Counted from the first letter of the stretch, positions 12,786 through 25,156 are shown. The stretch: 64,000 nt of DNA from Musa acuminata AAA Group (GCF_036884655.1 NC_088342.1:15638001-15702000); one strand, 5' to 3'. Translations and numbers: made by a program. Notes: a model not told the origin generated them from the letters alone.

Positions 12786-14122
12786 TGTTAGGATCAAGAG
12801 CACTAAGAGGGAGGGGGGGGGGGGTGAATTAGTGCAGCTGAAAACTTTTGACGATTTAAAATGACATTCGTACAATAAAAGCGATTTTAGTATGAAAGCC
12901 GATTCGAAAATTGCTTTAACTTAGATTAGGCGAAGTGTAGTTAAAGTAAAGCTATGGAGGCAGTTTGTAGTTAAGATAAAGAACAGAAAGTAAATGCAAA
13001 CCGAGATTTAGAGTGGTTCGGTCAATCTTGACCTACATCCACTTTTGGCTTCCTCCTCCGATGAGGTCACCGACGTCCACTAGAGGCCTTCCTTCAATAA
13101 GCGAAAGCCAACCACCCTTTTACAGTTTCACTCCTTTTGACGGGCTTAGGAGACAACCCTTACAGAATTTTCTCTCCTCTCTTAAACGATCAAAACTTGG
13201 AAGAAAAGAGGGAGGAGAACTTCTAGCCTTTACAACAATTTTGAGATCTAAAATCACAAAGTAAGATCAAGCTTTCGGTGCCCTTTCAGGCAAGAAAGGG
13301 TGGGGTATATATAGGCCCCAAACTGGTTTGAATTTGGAGCTCAAAAATATCTTTTCCTGGATTTTCGGGGTCCTGGCGATACTACCTCCTGATTGGGGTG
13401 GTACAACCGCCTGGCAGCTTGGAGACTGAGCCTCTGGGCGGTACCACCGTTTGACAGGGGCGGTTGCACCGCCCAGTCTCGCATGGAGACTGAGCCCAGG
13501 CGGTGCCACCACCTGACTAGGGCGGTTGCACCACCTAGATTTCCTGGGAGACTGAGCTCCTGGGCGGTGCCACCGTCGATCCTGGCGGTGCCGCCGCCTG
13601 GCAGGAATTCTGGTTCGAATTGGTTGATCCATTCGGCCCAATTTGGGTCTATCAAGGGCCCAATTGCCCCCATATTAAGTTAATGCGATCACCTCTCATT
13701 CCTAACTTAATCTACATGCTAACTACGATATTTCTTAAGACATTTACTACAACTTGCTCTAGTGCGTCAATCGCTTCTTCCGGCGAGCTTCCGGTGAACT
13801 TCCGGCGAACATTCGACGAGCCTTCGGCGATGCTCCAACAGACTTCCAGCCAACTCCTGGACTTGCGACAATCCACTTGACGAGTTCTAACGAGCTTCTT
13901 TGGCAAGCTCCTGGACTTCTCGGATTTGTTCTCGTAGAACCTCCGACGACTGTCGGGACTTCCGTCGAACTCTCGAACCCCCAACGTGATCATGGTCTTG
14001 ACTCCGGCGCAACTCCTGCTGCATGTCTTACTTCCATCATAGTTAATCCTGCACACTTATCTCAACATTGGATTAGATAACAAATGACAATTGACTTCAT
14101 CATCAAAATCTGAGATTCAACA
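12786..14122 (-). repeat. 5' LTR of element D
   Basis: 1337 bases, colinear with 5420-6787. G tract at about 12811-12824, reverse TATA box 13306-13313, GC-rich palindrome block about 13375-13605. It ends TTCAACA followed by the ATTTC duplication. Confidence 0.92.
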
Positions 14123-14139
14123 ATTTCCTCATAGAATCA

Positions 14140-14338
14140 TGATAGAAGATAAGATTTTCCTAACTATATGAGGAAATTTCTCATTCTTTTGAGGAAAATC
14201 CTCTATTTTGTTAGGGAAATCCTTCCTCCTAATTTGTATAAATAGGAGAGGGAACATTAATAGATTCAAGCTAAAGCTATTTCATTTCTACAATAAAGCT
14301 TCTTCAATTATTGTTCTTATCTTCTATTATTTCTATCA
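14140..14338 (+). repeat. 5' LTR of element C
   Basis: TGATAGAAG...TTTCTATCA, with a TATA box at 14237-14244. Almost the same as 14959-15160. Confidence 0.92.
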
Positions 14339-14351
14339 TGGTATCAGAGCC
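14339..14351 (+). other. Primer binding site of element C
   Basis: TGGTATCAGAGCC, a perfect initiator-Met primer match that directly abuts the LTR. Confidence 0.93.
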
Positions 14352-14949
14352 ACTTGCCTAGAGCAAGCTCTCTTCTCGCTACCAATTCATCATTGGTGTT
14401 GCCACTCTGCGCCAACGTCCGTTCCCTTCCGCTACGGCATCTCTAGTGCTGCTCATCAGCACTGCCCCACCTTTCTTCCTCGTTGTAGCTATTTTCCTTC
14501 CTCTTCTGCTACAGCTTCCTCCTCTGTTGCAGTTTCCTCCTTTGCTGTAGTAACATTACTGCAACATTGCTGTAGATTTCTTCTCTACCGCCGCAGCCGT
14601 CGTAATCGCAACCACGACCAACGTCGTTGAGAAAAGCGAAGCTTCGCTCTTGCCTTCGGCCAGCGACCAACGTCGCTGAGAAATGTGAAGCTTCACCATT
14701 CGGCCAGCGACCAATGCCGTTGCATTCCTAAGAGGCTCCGTGGTCAATCCTCATCTTCCTCACCGCGGTAGTCTTCGCTGATTTGTCAAACATTCGGCAG
14801 ACTTAAAGAGAATGAAGGGAACGCCTGTGCCATCACAGCAACAGCAATCGCAGCAGCAGCAGCAATCTACACTTATCTTACTCATGAAGCCTCTCGCTTG
14901 TAAACAATTCTTTGCATCTATCCAAGATCCTTGTCAGGAGCACCATCTT
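14352..14949 (+). other. Interior of element C with a small Gln-rich reading frame
   Basis: GC-richer than its surroundings, with an imperfect direct repeat around AGCGACCAACGTCG (about 14600-14720) and a CAG/CAA run (14838-14870). An ATG at 14812 opens a 49-codon frame with a Gln-rich start (QQQQSQQQQQS). It stops with the TGA formed by the first bases of the 3' LTR (14959-14961). No known domain is visible, and coding is unproven. Confidence 0.4.
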
Positions 14950-14958
14950 GCGGGGGCA

Positions 14959-15160
14959 TGATAGAAGATAAGATTTTCCTAACTATATGAGAAAATTTCT
15001 CTATTCTGTTGAGAAAAATCCTCTATTCTGTTAGGGAAATCCTTCCTCCTAATTTGTATAAATAGGAGAGGAAACATGTTAATAGATTCAAGCTAAAGCT
15101 ATTTCATTTCTACAATAAAGCTTCTTCAATTATTGTTCTTATCTTCTATTATTTCTATCA
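14959..15160 (+). repeat. 3' LTR of element C
   Basis: 202 bases, TATA box 15057-15064, followed by AATCA. Confidence 0.92.
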
Positions 15161-15165
15161 AATCA

Positions 15166-16760
15166 TATCTAAGACTTATATGTCTTGACTTTCCATTATA
15201 TATTTCACTATACGCACGAGCTAAAGTGGCTTGACTATCACAAAGTATAGAAATTGAATTCACACTCTTATAAGTCAATGGAATTTCTAATAGAAAGTCC
15301 CTCAACCATTTAGCCTCCTTTCTTGCATCTGCTAAAGTAATAAATTCTAATTCCATAGTTGAGTGAGTTATACACATTTATTTCTTGCTCTTCCAAGAAA
15401 CAGCATCACCTCCCAAGGTGAACACCCAACCAGTAGTGGATTTGTTATCTCCAAAACTTGAAATCCAACTTGCATCAGTATATCCTTCTAAAATAGTAGA
15501 AAATTTTGAGTATTATAGGTCATAATCTTTGGTTCGTTTAAGGTACCCAAGAACTCTTTCAATAGCCTTCCAATGCTCTACATTTGGATTGCTAGTAAAT
15601 CTACTTAATTTACTAACTATAAATGTTATATCAGGTCTTGTGCACTGCGTTGCATACATAAGACTTTCTATAGCACTTGAATATTCTAATTGAGTCACTG
15701 TTCTTCCAACATTCTTGACTAATTTGATACTTGGGTTAAACGGGGTATTTGCTTCTTTGATTTTTAAGTAACTGAATTTCTCCAATACTTTCTCTATTTA
15801 ATGAGTTTGACTCAAAACATATCCCCCACTATTTCTTTTTTATCTTAATACCTAGTATAGCATCAACTTGCCCAAGATCTTTCATCTTAAATGTTGAAGA
15901 TAAAAACCTCTTTGTTTCTACAATACCTTTCATGTTGTTGCTCACTATTAACACATCATCAACATAAATACAAACTATCATCATATAGTCATCACAAGTT
16001 TTGAGATAAGCATATTTTTCTGCAATATTATGAACTAATCCATTAGAAAAAATGATTGCATCAAATTTCTCATGCCACTATTTTGGAGCCTACTTTAAAC
16101 CATACAATGATTTAATAAGTTTATACACTTTATGTTCATTTCCTAGTAGAACAAAATCTTCGGGTTGTTCCATATATACCTCCTCATCGAGGTCTCCATT
16201 TAGAAATATTGTTTTGATGTCTATTTGATGAGCATAAAGATAAAAAATTGATGCTAAAGAAAAAATAATTCTAATAGATGTGATCCTAGCCACATGAGCA
16301 TATGTGTCAAAATAATCTATTCCTTCCTTTTGTTGAAATCCTTTTTAACAACTAACCTTGCTTTCAACGTTTGAAGAGTACCATTTATATGATACTTCCT
16401 ATAAAATATCCATCTACAATTAATAGGTTTAGAGGCAAAAGGTAAATCGACAAGTTCCTAAGTGTGGTTTGACATAATAGAATCCATCTTATCATTAATA
16501 GCATCTTTCCAAAAAGCAACATCCCGAGAGGCCATAGTTTCTTTAAACATTTTAGGATCATCTTCCACTTGTAAAACAAGAGAAATTATTTTTAAGACTC
16601 TCTCATTAGTTCCTTCGACAAGGTAAAAAGAAATACTTTGAGAATCAATCTCATCAAATCTTAATATTTTTGCTTTTCGTACACGAGTGCTTCTACTTAA
16701 TTCATGAGATTGCTCTCCAATCTCTTGTGAACTTGATTGATGTCCAATCAAAGGAATATT
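15166..16760 (-). pseudogene. Element B reverse transcriptase and RNase H
   Basis: Minus strand from 16751: a Pro/Ser-rich linker, then RT pieces (HQIDIKTIFLNGDLDEEVYMEQP near 16165-16240 in split motifs, YKLIKSLYGLK), then a [16 protein letters not shown] stretch (15513-15785) and RNase H (TMELEFITLADARKEAKWLR, SISILCDSQATLARAYS). Frame changes and stops separate the pieces. The last codons before the C insertion site read SRHISLRYD, and the next ones lie beyond C. Confidence 0.85.
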
Positions 16761-16763
16761 AGG

Positions 16764-18077
16764 TTACTCACCAACCTTTTGAGATGTCTTGACTAGTGAC
16801 TCTTCACTAGTTGGAGGATGAACATTATTACTTGAAGTCATTAAGTGTTCAAAGAACTCTACATCTCGAGATTCTATTATGATATTGGACTCCAAATTAA
16901 GAAGTATATAAGCTTTGCTATTTGAAGCATAGCCTATAAATGCATATTTGATTCCTTTAGATCCCAACTTTGTCCTTTGAGAATCATTATTCTTACAATA
17001 TGCAAGACACCCCCATACTTTAAAATAACCAATGTTAGATTGTCTTCCTTTCCATAACTCATATGGAGAGATCTTATTCTTTTTAAAGAAAATTCTATTA
17101 AAAATATGACATGCAGCCAATAAAGCTTCTCCTCACAAATTATAAGATAATTTAACATGCAACAACATAGCATTAATCATCTCTAGATAAGTTCTATTCT
17201 TTCCTTTTGCTAATCCATTTTGCTCAAGTGTTCTAGGTGCTGAACATTCATGAATTATACCATGTTGTTCACAAAACAAATTAAATTCATTAGGAAAGTA
17301 TTCTCCTCCCCTATCACTTCTCAAAAATTTAATTTTCTTCCCTAATTGATTTTCAACTTCTGCTTTATGTGCCTTAAAAGCATTAAAAGCATCATTTTTA
17401 TGTTTCAATAAGTACACATATGTGAATCTAGACATATCATCTATAAAAGTAATAAAATATCTATTATCTTCTCTTGTTAATATGCCATTTAATTCATATA
17501 TATCAAAATGTATTAAATCTAATAAATTAGTATATCTTTCAACACTTTTGAAGGGTTTCTTTATCATCTTTGATTTAACACAAATTTCATATTTATTAAG
17601 ATCATCAAAATGATAATTTATTAAGCCACACTTAACCATTCTTCTAATTGTGCTAGTTCCAATATGTGCTAATCTATCATGCCATAATGAATAAGAATCA
17701 ACAATATAAATAGAAGCAACATCTTTATTAAATTTAAAATCATTGTCAACAATAGATAATTTGACCATTCCCTCAACGGAATAGCCTTTTCCAATAAAAG
17801 TTTCATTATGGGATAGAATTAACTTCCCGGATTCAAATATAGATTTAATTCCAGGTTTGGTAAGGAGATTCCCACTCACTAAATTTCTACTCATATCTGG
17901 TATATGAAAAGCATTAGTAAAAGTGACTTTCTTACCTGAAGTGAAAGTGAGTTCCACATTTCCCTTGCCAATCACCTTAGAACAAACTTCATTTCTTATT
18001 TGAATCTCTTGCCCTTCTATGACTTCTTTGTAAGTCTTGAAGAGTGCTTTATCATAGCAAACATGGATGTAGCACAA
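16764..18077 (-). pseudogene. Element B protease remnant and integrase
   Basis: The 18077-17133 frame starts within the protease and contains the GAG-pre-integrase region (SLWHDRLAHIG). The integrase core has HFDIYE, FIDDMSRFTYVYLLKHK and FLRSDRGGEYFP. The third catalytic position, normally Glu in a VAERKNRT-like motif, reads LAKGKNRT, with Lys encoded at 17206-17208. A second frame (17120-16764) carries the downstream part (SPYELWKGRQ, VWGCLAYC, FIGYASNSKAYI). It should be inactive as an integrase. Confidence 0.87.
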
Positions 18078-18088
18078 GTATCATACCA

Positions 18089-18973
18089 CTAACCAGAAAC
18101 CTTACCAAATATGGCATTACCTTCACTCACTGTAGCGATTATATTATCATCTCCCTCAACGGAGTTGACTTCCGGTTTCTGGCCTTTTTTAAATCTGTCA
18201 TCCCTAAAAAAATGATTAGGTTTTCCACAAACAAAACAACCTCCACTCTTTGACTTCTTAAATTTTCTTTGATCCCTTTTAGGGCCAAAATGATTCTCCT
18301 TGTTTTTCTTGCCTTTGTTGGAATTCTTAGGCTGATTCACAACATTTACTTTTATATTGCCAAAAGAGTTCTCACTCTTGTCTCTCATCCTCGATTTCTC
18401 CTCGATTCGAAGATGTTTTTGAATTTGCTTCAAAGTGATATCCTTGGAGTCATGCAAAATCTTCTTCCTATACCCTTTCCAAGATGAAGGCAACTTGGCT
18501 ATTACAGCCCCTACTTGAAAAAGTTCAGGAAGTTCGATTTTTTCAGCCTTCAATTGATTAACAATGACCTACAACTCATGCACTTGTGTCAACATTGGCT
18601 TGTCATCCACAAACTTATAATCAAAATATTTAGAAATTAAAAATTTCTTTGTACCTTCTTCCTCGGCATGATACTTGAATTCCAAAGCATTCCAAATTAC
18701 TTTTGCAGATGGTTCCATCATATAAAGATCATAAAGCCGGTCCGAAAGAGTATTGAGAATGTATCCTCTACACATGACTTCATCTTCATTTCTCTTCTTT
18801 TGTTCAGCCTTGACTTCATCGGTGTCATCGTCGGTTGGATCAAGAATTGATTGAAGATTTAGATCAAGCATATAGAAGATCTTCAAAGTAGTCAATATGA
18901 ACTTCATCTTGTCTTGCCAAGGGGTAAAATTCATTCCATCAAAATGATCCAAACAAACAAAATCTTGATTCAA
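18089..18973 (-). pseudogene. Element B gag
   Basis: Opens with ATG at 18973 (MNQDFVCLDHFDGMNFTPW), 66 bases inside the 5' LTR. It is split into two pieces by a stop near 18560. The first piece has the copia Gag signature (FTPWQDKMKF, MCRGYILNTLSDRLYDLY). The second has ELFQVGAVIAKLPSSWKGY and a knuckle CFVCGKPNHFFRDD whose last Cys is Asp. The following KKGQK matches the region leading to the protease. Confidence 0.85.
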
Positions 18974-19039
18974 TAATTTGATGGTATTTATAGCCTCTAT
19001 GGTGAATTTGTATAAACTTACAAAATATTATTTTTAGAT

Positions 19040-19502
19040 TGTTAGAAAAATATGACAAAGAAGAGGATAAAAACACTATGGAAATAAATAATAAACACAA
19101 GATCAAGAATACTATAGGAAATATATTTAGGCTTGAAACGTGCATAAACACTTTCCTAAAATTAATATTTGCACCATCTTCTCAATAAGATTGCTATGGG
19201 TTTGATGCAAATAGTTTTAGTAGATATGATAAGTCTTTAGAAGATCTATATTGAGCAAACAATAAAGAATCTTCAAAGAGGAATTAGATAATATCTAATT
19301 CAATCACTTGGATAATAAAGAAGAAGAGTATGAAAGAGATGTCTTCATTATTTACCCTCAAATATCTATTTATAGATATTTTTCTCAATAGACATAATCT
19401 TTGAAAAATAATTACCAAAATAACTATAAAAGAAACCACCTTTTCAAATAAATCTTTTGAAAAGAAATTTTTTTTTCTTTTTAATTTGAATAATTTATAA
19501 CA
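19040..19502 (-). repeat. 5' LTR of element B
   Basis: 463 bases with intact TG...CA ends (TGTTAG...TTATAACA read on +), followed by the GTCCA target duplication. Confidence 0.9.
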
Positions 19503-20040
19503 GTCCATAAACTGTTTGAAAAATATAGAAAGACTCAATGATATGAGATATCCAAGAGCCTCTTCCATGCTAGGATGATTGAGGGGACACTGGTTCAGAA
19601 TCATATCCTAAAGATGGTTAAGTGGATAGAGAATCTTACAAGTCTAAGAATGGTCCTAGAGAATAACTTGTGTGTGGATCTTATGTTTCAATCCCTACTA
19701 GATTTCTTTTCATAATTCATAATAAATTTTAATATAAACAAGCTTGAGGTAATTCTCCTTGAGCTCCTTAATATGTTGAGGGAGGTAGAGAGTACTATTG
19801 AGAAAAAGAAGCTAGTTCTCTATACTAGTGAGACTAGAAAGAAAAGGAAGGCAGAAAAGTCCCTTAAGAAGGGCAAGGGTAGATCGGGTAAAGCAAAGGT
19901 TACTAAAAGGGACCCGACAAAAGACAAAGGCCAATGCTTCCACTACAGCAAAGATGGGCACTAGAAGAGGAACTACGGAACTACAAAGAGTACCTTGCAG
20001 AGAGGGTGAAATAGAAGCTTGGAGAAGCTTTAAGTACATT
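19503..20040 (+). pseudogene. Element A gag, 3' part with broken zinc knuckle
   Basis: Continues the gag piece that ends at 4387. Readable stretches include VESTIEKKK and [15 protein letters not shown], then CFHYSKDGH at 19934-19960. There the second Cys of the CCHC knuckle is Tyr and the next codon is a stop. Several stops and at least one frameshift make it non-functional. Confidence 0.82.
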
Positions 20041-20041
20041 T

Positions 20042-22528
20042 ATGATTAGTCTCCATATGTTAAACTCTTATGATAACACATGGGTATTGGATACTGATAG
20101 TGCTTATCATATTTGTAATTTATTGCAAGTTCTGACAAAACCTAGGAGATTGGCGAGAGACGAGATGAACATCAAGATAGGTAATAGAGCAAAAGTTGCT
20201 ATAGTAGTTGTTGGCAATGTCACCCTGCATCTACCTAGTGGAGCTATTATTGCATTGGATGCATGTTATTTTGTTCCTTCTATCATAAAAAAATATTATT
20301 TTTATTTAATTTTGATAGTTAGTGGCTATAAATTAGTTTTTGAGAACAATGGTTGTTCAATAATATTAAATGATGAAATCATCATGAGAGAAACATTGCA
20401 TAATGGTTTATTTATGCTAGATACTACCCATATATCATAAATGTAGGCTAGGTATTATAGGCTAAATAGTGCATACTTGTGGCATTGTAGGCTAGGTCAC
20501 GTCCATGAGGGAATGATTTAAAAGTTGCTAAAGGATGGATATCTAGATCCATTTGACTATGCAACTTGTGAGCCTTGCCTTTGTGAAAAATTGATGAACT
20601 CTCCTTTTAGTTGAATTAGAGAGAAAGTCATTGAGCCATTGGAACTCATATATAGTGATGTATATGGACCCATGTCAACTCATGCTATAGGTGGTTACTC
20701 CTACTTTATTACTCTTACTAATGATTTCTCAAGGTATGGACATGTGTACTTAATAAAGTATAAGTCTGAGGCCTTTGAGAAATTCAGAGAGTATAAGAAT
20801 GAAATAGAGAACCAGATTGGAAAGAGTATCAAGTCTCTTCGATCAGATCAAGGAGGTGAGTACTTGAGTATAGAGTTCACCCAGTTCCTCAAGGATCATG
20901 GGATTCTATACCAATTGACACCTCCTTATACATCTCAGCTCAATGGTGTATCTGAAAGGAGAAATCGTACATGGTTAGATATGGTGTTGTCCATGATGAG
21001 CCTCGCTGACCTACCCATCACAATCTAGGGATATACCCTAGAGACCGCAGCTTACCATCTAAATAGAATTCCAACTAAGTTAGTGATATCTACACCATAT
21101 GAGATAGGGAAAGGGAAGAAGCCTGATCTTAATATTGTTAAGATTTGGGACTGCCCTGCCCACATTAAAAGACAACCCCGATAAGTTAAAATCTAGAACG
21201 GAGCGATGCAAGTTAGTGGGATACCCAAAGGAAACTTATGAGTATTATTTATATCATCCCGAGGACCAAAAGATCTTTATAGCCAAGAGAGCGATGTTCC
21301 TTGAGAAGAAACACATTCTTGGCGGAGACAATGGGAGCGTGATAGAGTTGAGCGAGGTTGGAAAACCTAGCTCAAGCACCACTCCACAGCCTGAGTCTGT
21401 TCAGGTACCTATCACACAAGTATCAACTTTACATAGGTTTGATAGAGTATCCCATCCTCCTGAGAGATATATGGGACATATTAGATGATAGAATGTTGAG
21501 GATAATGATCCTCGGACCTATGAGGAGGCTATTACGAGTATAGACTCTAGGAAGTGGCAAAAAATAATGAATTCTGAGATAGGTTCCATGTACTCCAATA
21601 AGATTTGAAACCTTGTTGATGCACCCAAGGGTATTGTACCCATCGGTTGCATGTAGATTTTCAAGAAGAATATCGAAGTAGATGGAAAGGTAGAGACCTA
21701 TAAAGCAAGGCTAGTAGCTAAAGGGTATCGTTAAAGGTAAGGTGTTGAAACCTTCTCACCCATAGCTATCCTAAAATCTATCCGAATTTTATTAGTATTA
21801 CAGCACACTATGATTATGAGATCTGACAGATAAATATAAAAACCATGTTCCTTAATGGTAACCTCGAGGAGGAGGTTTATATGATATAGCCTAAGGGATT
21901 CATGTCCAAGTACTGCCCAGATAAGGTATGTAGGTTGCTTAGGTTCATTTATTGACTAAAGCAAGCTTCTTGAATTTGGAACATAAGATTTGATGAGGCA
22001 ATTAGATCTTATGATCTCGTTAAGAACGAAGATGAGCCTTGTGTGTACAAGAAGGTAAGTGGGAGCGCTATCACCTTCTTGGTGTTATATATGGATGATA
22101 TTATGATCATTGGGAATGATATAGGAATGCTATCGATAGTAAAAGCTTAATTATCTAGACAATTCTCTATGAAGGACTTAGGAGAAGCATCCTATATCTT
22201 GGGGATTCAGATCTATAGAGATAGATCCAAGAGGATGCTTGGCTTATCCCAATCCAGGTATATAAACAACATTGTTAAAAGGTTTGGCATGAAAATTTTC
22301 AAGAGAAGTCTCATACGGATAAGACATGGGATATCGCTTTCTAGGAATATATCCCCAAAGACTCATAAAGAAAGGGTGAACACAAAGAGGATACCCTATA
22401 CTTCAATGATAGGATCTATCATATATACTATGCTATGTACTAGGCCATATATAGCGCATGCTCTGAGTGTCATGAGTAGGTATCAGGCGGATCCAGGCTT
22501 GGAGCACTAGAAAGCAGTAAAGTGTATC
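20042..22528 (+). pseudogene. Element A pol: protease, integrase, RT (truncated)
   Basis: Protease is marked by WVLDTDSAYHICN (20084-20122), where the usual DSG is DTDS. The integrase core has YSDVYGP, SLRSDQGGEYLS and LNGVSERRNRT, so its D, D and E residues appear present. RT follows with stops and frameshifts; its active site reads YMDD near 22088. LGEASYILGIQIYRD, SQSRYINNIVKRFGM and CTRPYIAHALSVMSRY are clear. Homology to A0 stops at 22528, before RNase H. Confidence 0.87.
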
Positions 22529-23447
22529 ACAAAAATCAAACTTAGAGAAGAGGGGGGGAATTCTCACAAGATTAGAATAGTGTTTCCTCAAGTTTTTATT
22601 CTCAGTTCTTGTGTAAACCAAGCAAAGATTAGTGGAATATTTATAGGCCCCAAATGGATTCAAATTTATAGCTAAAATGATCTTATACCGAGTTTTAAAG
22701 GTATTGGTTGTACCACTGCCAGTATTGGGCGGTACCATCATTTACCAAACTGACAACTAGCGGTACCACCACTTGTCAGTCTAACACTGAGCGGTACCAC
22801 TGCCCAATCTGACATTGACACTAGGTAATACCATCACCTAACAAAATCTCGGAGACTAGGCTCTAGCGGTACCACCGCCTAAATAGCCTAGGAGGCCGAG
22901 CCTCAAGTGGTTACACCGCCTAGGCTAGCTAAGGGTCACTAATGGGCCTTTCACTTAGCCTAAAATAACCCCAACTCAAGTCCAATTGGCCCATAATTGA
23001 GTTGACATGGTTACACCCGAAACCAACTTAATTAGCCCTTTAAACTACTTCGAACTAAGTAAATTATTACAAAGCATAGATCCTTTGTTGTCCACCATAT
23101 TTTTGGTTTATCTAGCACTTCATCCGATCCTTTGGTGCAGCGTCCTCTCCTTCGATGTATTGTCAATCGATATGTTGACATTTCGCAACATCCGATCTCC
23201 TTGGCGTAATGTCCGATCCTTCGGCCCGATGCTTGAACTCATGGTACAAAGACCTCTATTGGCATGTCGATCGATCCTCCGGCCCAACGTCCAATCTTCT
23301 GATATGTTTACTCCGACCCAATGTCCGATTCTTCTTGCTTTAATCGAATTATCTTTCCATGATCGAAATTACTCCTACGTCACTCAAAATGCATATTAGA
23401 TCATAACTTTATCAATTGATTTCTTCATCAAAATCTGAGATTCAATA
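22529..23447 (-). repeat. 3' LTR of element G, truncated
   Basis: Matches 46976-47765. It contains the GC-rich GGTACCACC-type palindromes (about 22690-22925) and ends TTCAATA, followed by the complement of the polypurine tract (23448 onwards). It begins in mid-LTR right after the broken RT of element A. Confidence 0.85.
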
Positions 23448-25110
23448 ATCTCCCTCTTTTTTATGATGACAATCAATTGATGACAGAGTTTAAACTAAAC
23501 CCCCCCATCATTATGTCATATTGATAGAAACTATAAATTCAGAAAATCATGACTATTTCATCATTGCACGTGTCATGAATATTGAAAGAAGTAATTAATC
23601 ACATCATTGCACGTATATTAAAATCATCAGTATTTCATGCATAATTATAATTTCAAAACATCAAAGTACATCATGCATGATCATCATCATAACTTCTCCC
23701 CCTTTGTCATCAACAAAAAGGAGAAGTGCAACTAGCATGTTTTCAAGCTAGTAATTTAGCAATATTTACATCACTTTAGAACATGCAAGCTAACAAGTTG
23801 GCAAGTGGTTGGCAAGTGTTACTTCTCTTTGAAGTATGAAGGCTAGCAAGTTTTGCTTCTCAAGATGGGTAAGCTAGTACTTTTCTCTTGAGATGTGCAA
23901 GATAGCAAGTTTTTGCTTCCTTGAAATGTGCAACCTAGCAATTTTGATTCCTTTTGCAATGTACAAGCTAGTAATTTTTGCTTCCTTTTGTAAGCTAGTA
24001 AGTTTTCTTTCTTTGAAATGTGCAAGCTAGTAATTTTTCTTTTCTTTGCGATGTGCAAGCTAGCAAGACTTTCTCCCCCTTTGTTATTGCCAAAGAGAAG
24101 AGAAGAATACAATAGTATAATTTTTCTCTTTTTTCATCAATGATTTAATCATATTATGATATATATAAATCATAAATACAAGACAACTGTACATAATAAA
24201 ATTTAAGGCATAAACATTAAGAAGTCAAGTGATATATCATGGTTAATTTGAATAAATATCTTCTTTAGTAAATACAAAGAAGAATCGTAAGATTACAATT
24301 AATAAAAAATCTTGATTCATAATAAATCTCAATTCATAAATATCAAGTGAAAAATATCAAGATTCATTTGGATGAATCTCTTCTTTAGTGAAAGGAAAAA
24401 ATCTTGATTCATAGAAAACTTTCAAGTTGTAATAAAAAAAACAATCATGATTCATTTGGATAATTTTCCTCTTTAGTAAATGACAAAAAGAAATATAAGA
24501 GATCAAATAAGATATCTTGATTTACAAAAAAAATCCCAAGTGTCAAATATCGAGAAATCAAGATCATAATTAGGATAAAAACTTCTCTATAGAACAAAGA
24601 TTGGAGAACTTGATTCATGCATAAGAAATCTCAAGTCATCAAGATCACGATTCATAAAAAAATTCAAGTATCAATTGTAAGATTTGGATAAAACTCATTC
24701 AAATTTAAATCATCAAATTATCAAAATCACTTTCAAGAGATTCAAAATGACATAAATAGATTTTTCAATCTCTTATTAAAAACTCCATATAATAGAGAAA
24801 TTTAAAAAAAAAATGTATTCCCTTTTTAGTTTCAATTTGTGTGATGCCCTAGTCTTTCATACAAAAGCATTACATCATCATTTGAAAATGAGAAGCAATA
24901 CATAAATGATCAAGATATACATTATTACTTCTTACAAGGTCTTAACATGTAATTGTCATGATCAAATTTTTAATTTTTTTAAAATCACTAGAAAGAGAAG
25001 CATGATCCCTTTTTTTTTTGGCATTTTATATTTCCTACTAACTAATTAAAATCATCAAACAACTCATGAAATGTATCAAGTAATTTTATAGTAAAGTAAA
25101 GGGGGTTTCA
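23448..25110 (-). other. Element G AT-rich interior
   Basis: 1.66 kb without a credible gene. Near the LTR it holds two purine-rich hairpin sites (23692-23727 and about 24070-24105) and a cluster of AGCTAGCAAG-type motifs (about 23740-24075). The rest is AT-rich and resembles the interiors of J, H and K. Confidence 0.7.
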
Positions 25111-25156
25111 ATTGAGTTACTTACCTCGTTGTCGAGAGTCATCAAATCGTAGTCCT

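Larger units (their letters stand above)
5420..14122 (-). mobile_element. Element D: Sirevirus-type copia element inserted in B
   Basis: 8.7 kb with LTRs 5420-6787 and 12786-14122 and target duplication ATTTC (5415-5419, 14123-14127). It has an initiator-Met primer site (12772-12783), a polypurine tract beside the 3' LTR (minus strand of 6788-6800), and full-length but mutated gag and pol on the minus strand. The RT ([18 protein letters not shown]) and the long Gag with coiled coil and two knuckles mark a SIRE/Maximus (Sirevirus) element. It is inactive: stops throughout, and a lost RT catalytic Asp. Confidence 0.93.
14140..15160 (+). mobile_element. Element C: 1-kb short non-autonomous LTR element
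   Basis: Two LTRs (14140-14338, 199 bases; 14959-15160, 202 bases), target duplication AATCA (14135-14139, 15161-15165), primer site TGGTATCAGAGCC (14339-14351) and a purine tract GCGGGGGCA (14950-14958). The 600-base interior has no capsid or pol domain. The size and content fit a TRIM/SMART-like element, though the LTRs are on the long side for strict TRIMs. It sits in the RNase H of element B, just beyond D. Confidence 0.92.
4388..19502 (-). mobile_element. Element B: Tork-like Ty1/copia element inserted in A
   Basis: LTRs at 4388-4829 and 19040-19502 flank a minus-strand gag-pol. GTCCA is duplicated at 4383-4387 and 19503-19507, and the gag of A is continuous across it. The left LTR has lost its terminal TG/CA (now TA...TA). 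A purine tract (minus strand of 4830-4840) sits beside the 3' LTR. I find no clear initiator-Met primer site beside the 5' LTR. The Gag opening and the RNase H ending resemble Tork-lineage copia. D and C are inserted in its RNase H. Confidence 0.9.
979..22528 (+). mobile_element. Element A: Angela-like Ty1/copia element, broken and 3'-truncated
   Basis: Order: LTR (979-2472), degenerate primer site, long leader, gag 5' part (to 4387), element B insertion (4388-19502), gag remainder, protease, integrase, RT up to 22528. The sequence then switches in mid-codon-run to the LTR of element G. The missing RNase H end and 3' LTR can be judged by comparison with A0, which is the same family. Gag reads straight through once element B and one GTCCA copy are removed in thought. 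Confidence 0.85.

Noticed and set aside
14208..14630. 140-codon frame in element C
   Set aside because: Spans the LTR, primer site and low-complexity interior; no domain, and the LTR part reads identically in the second LTR.
18961..19000. TGGTATTTATAGCC as primer site for element B
   Set aside because: It is on the + strand whereas B is on the minus strand, and it is 50 bases from the LTR.
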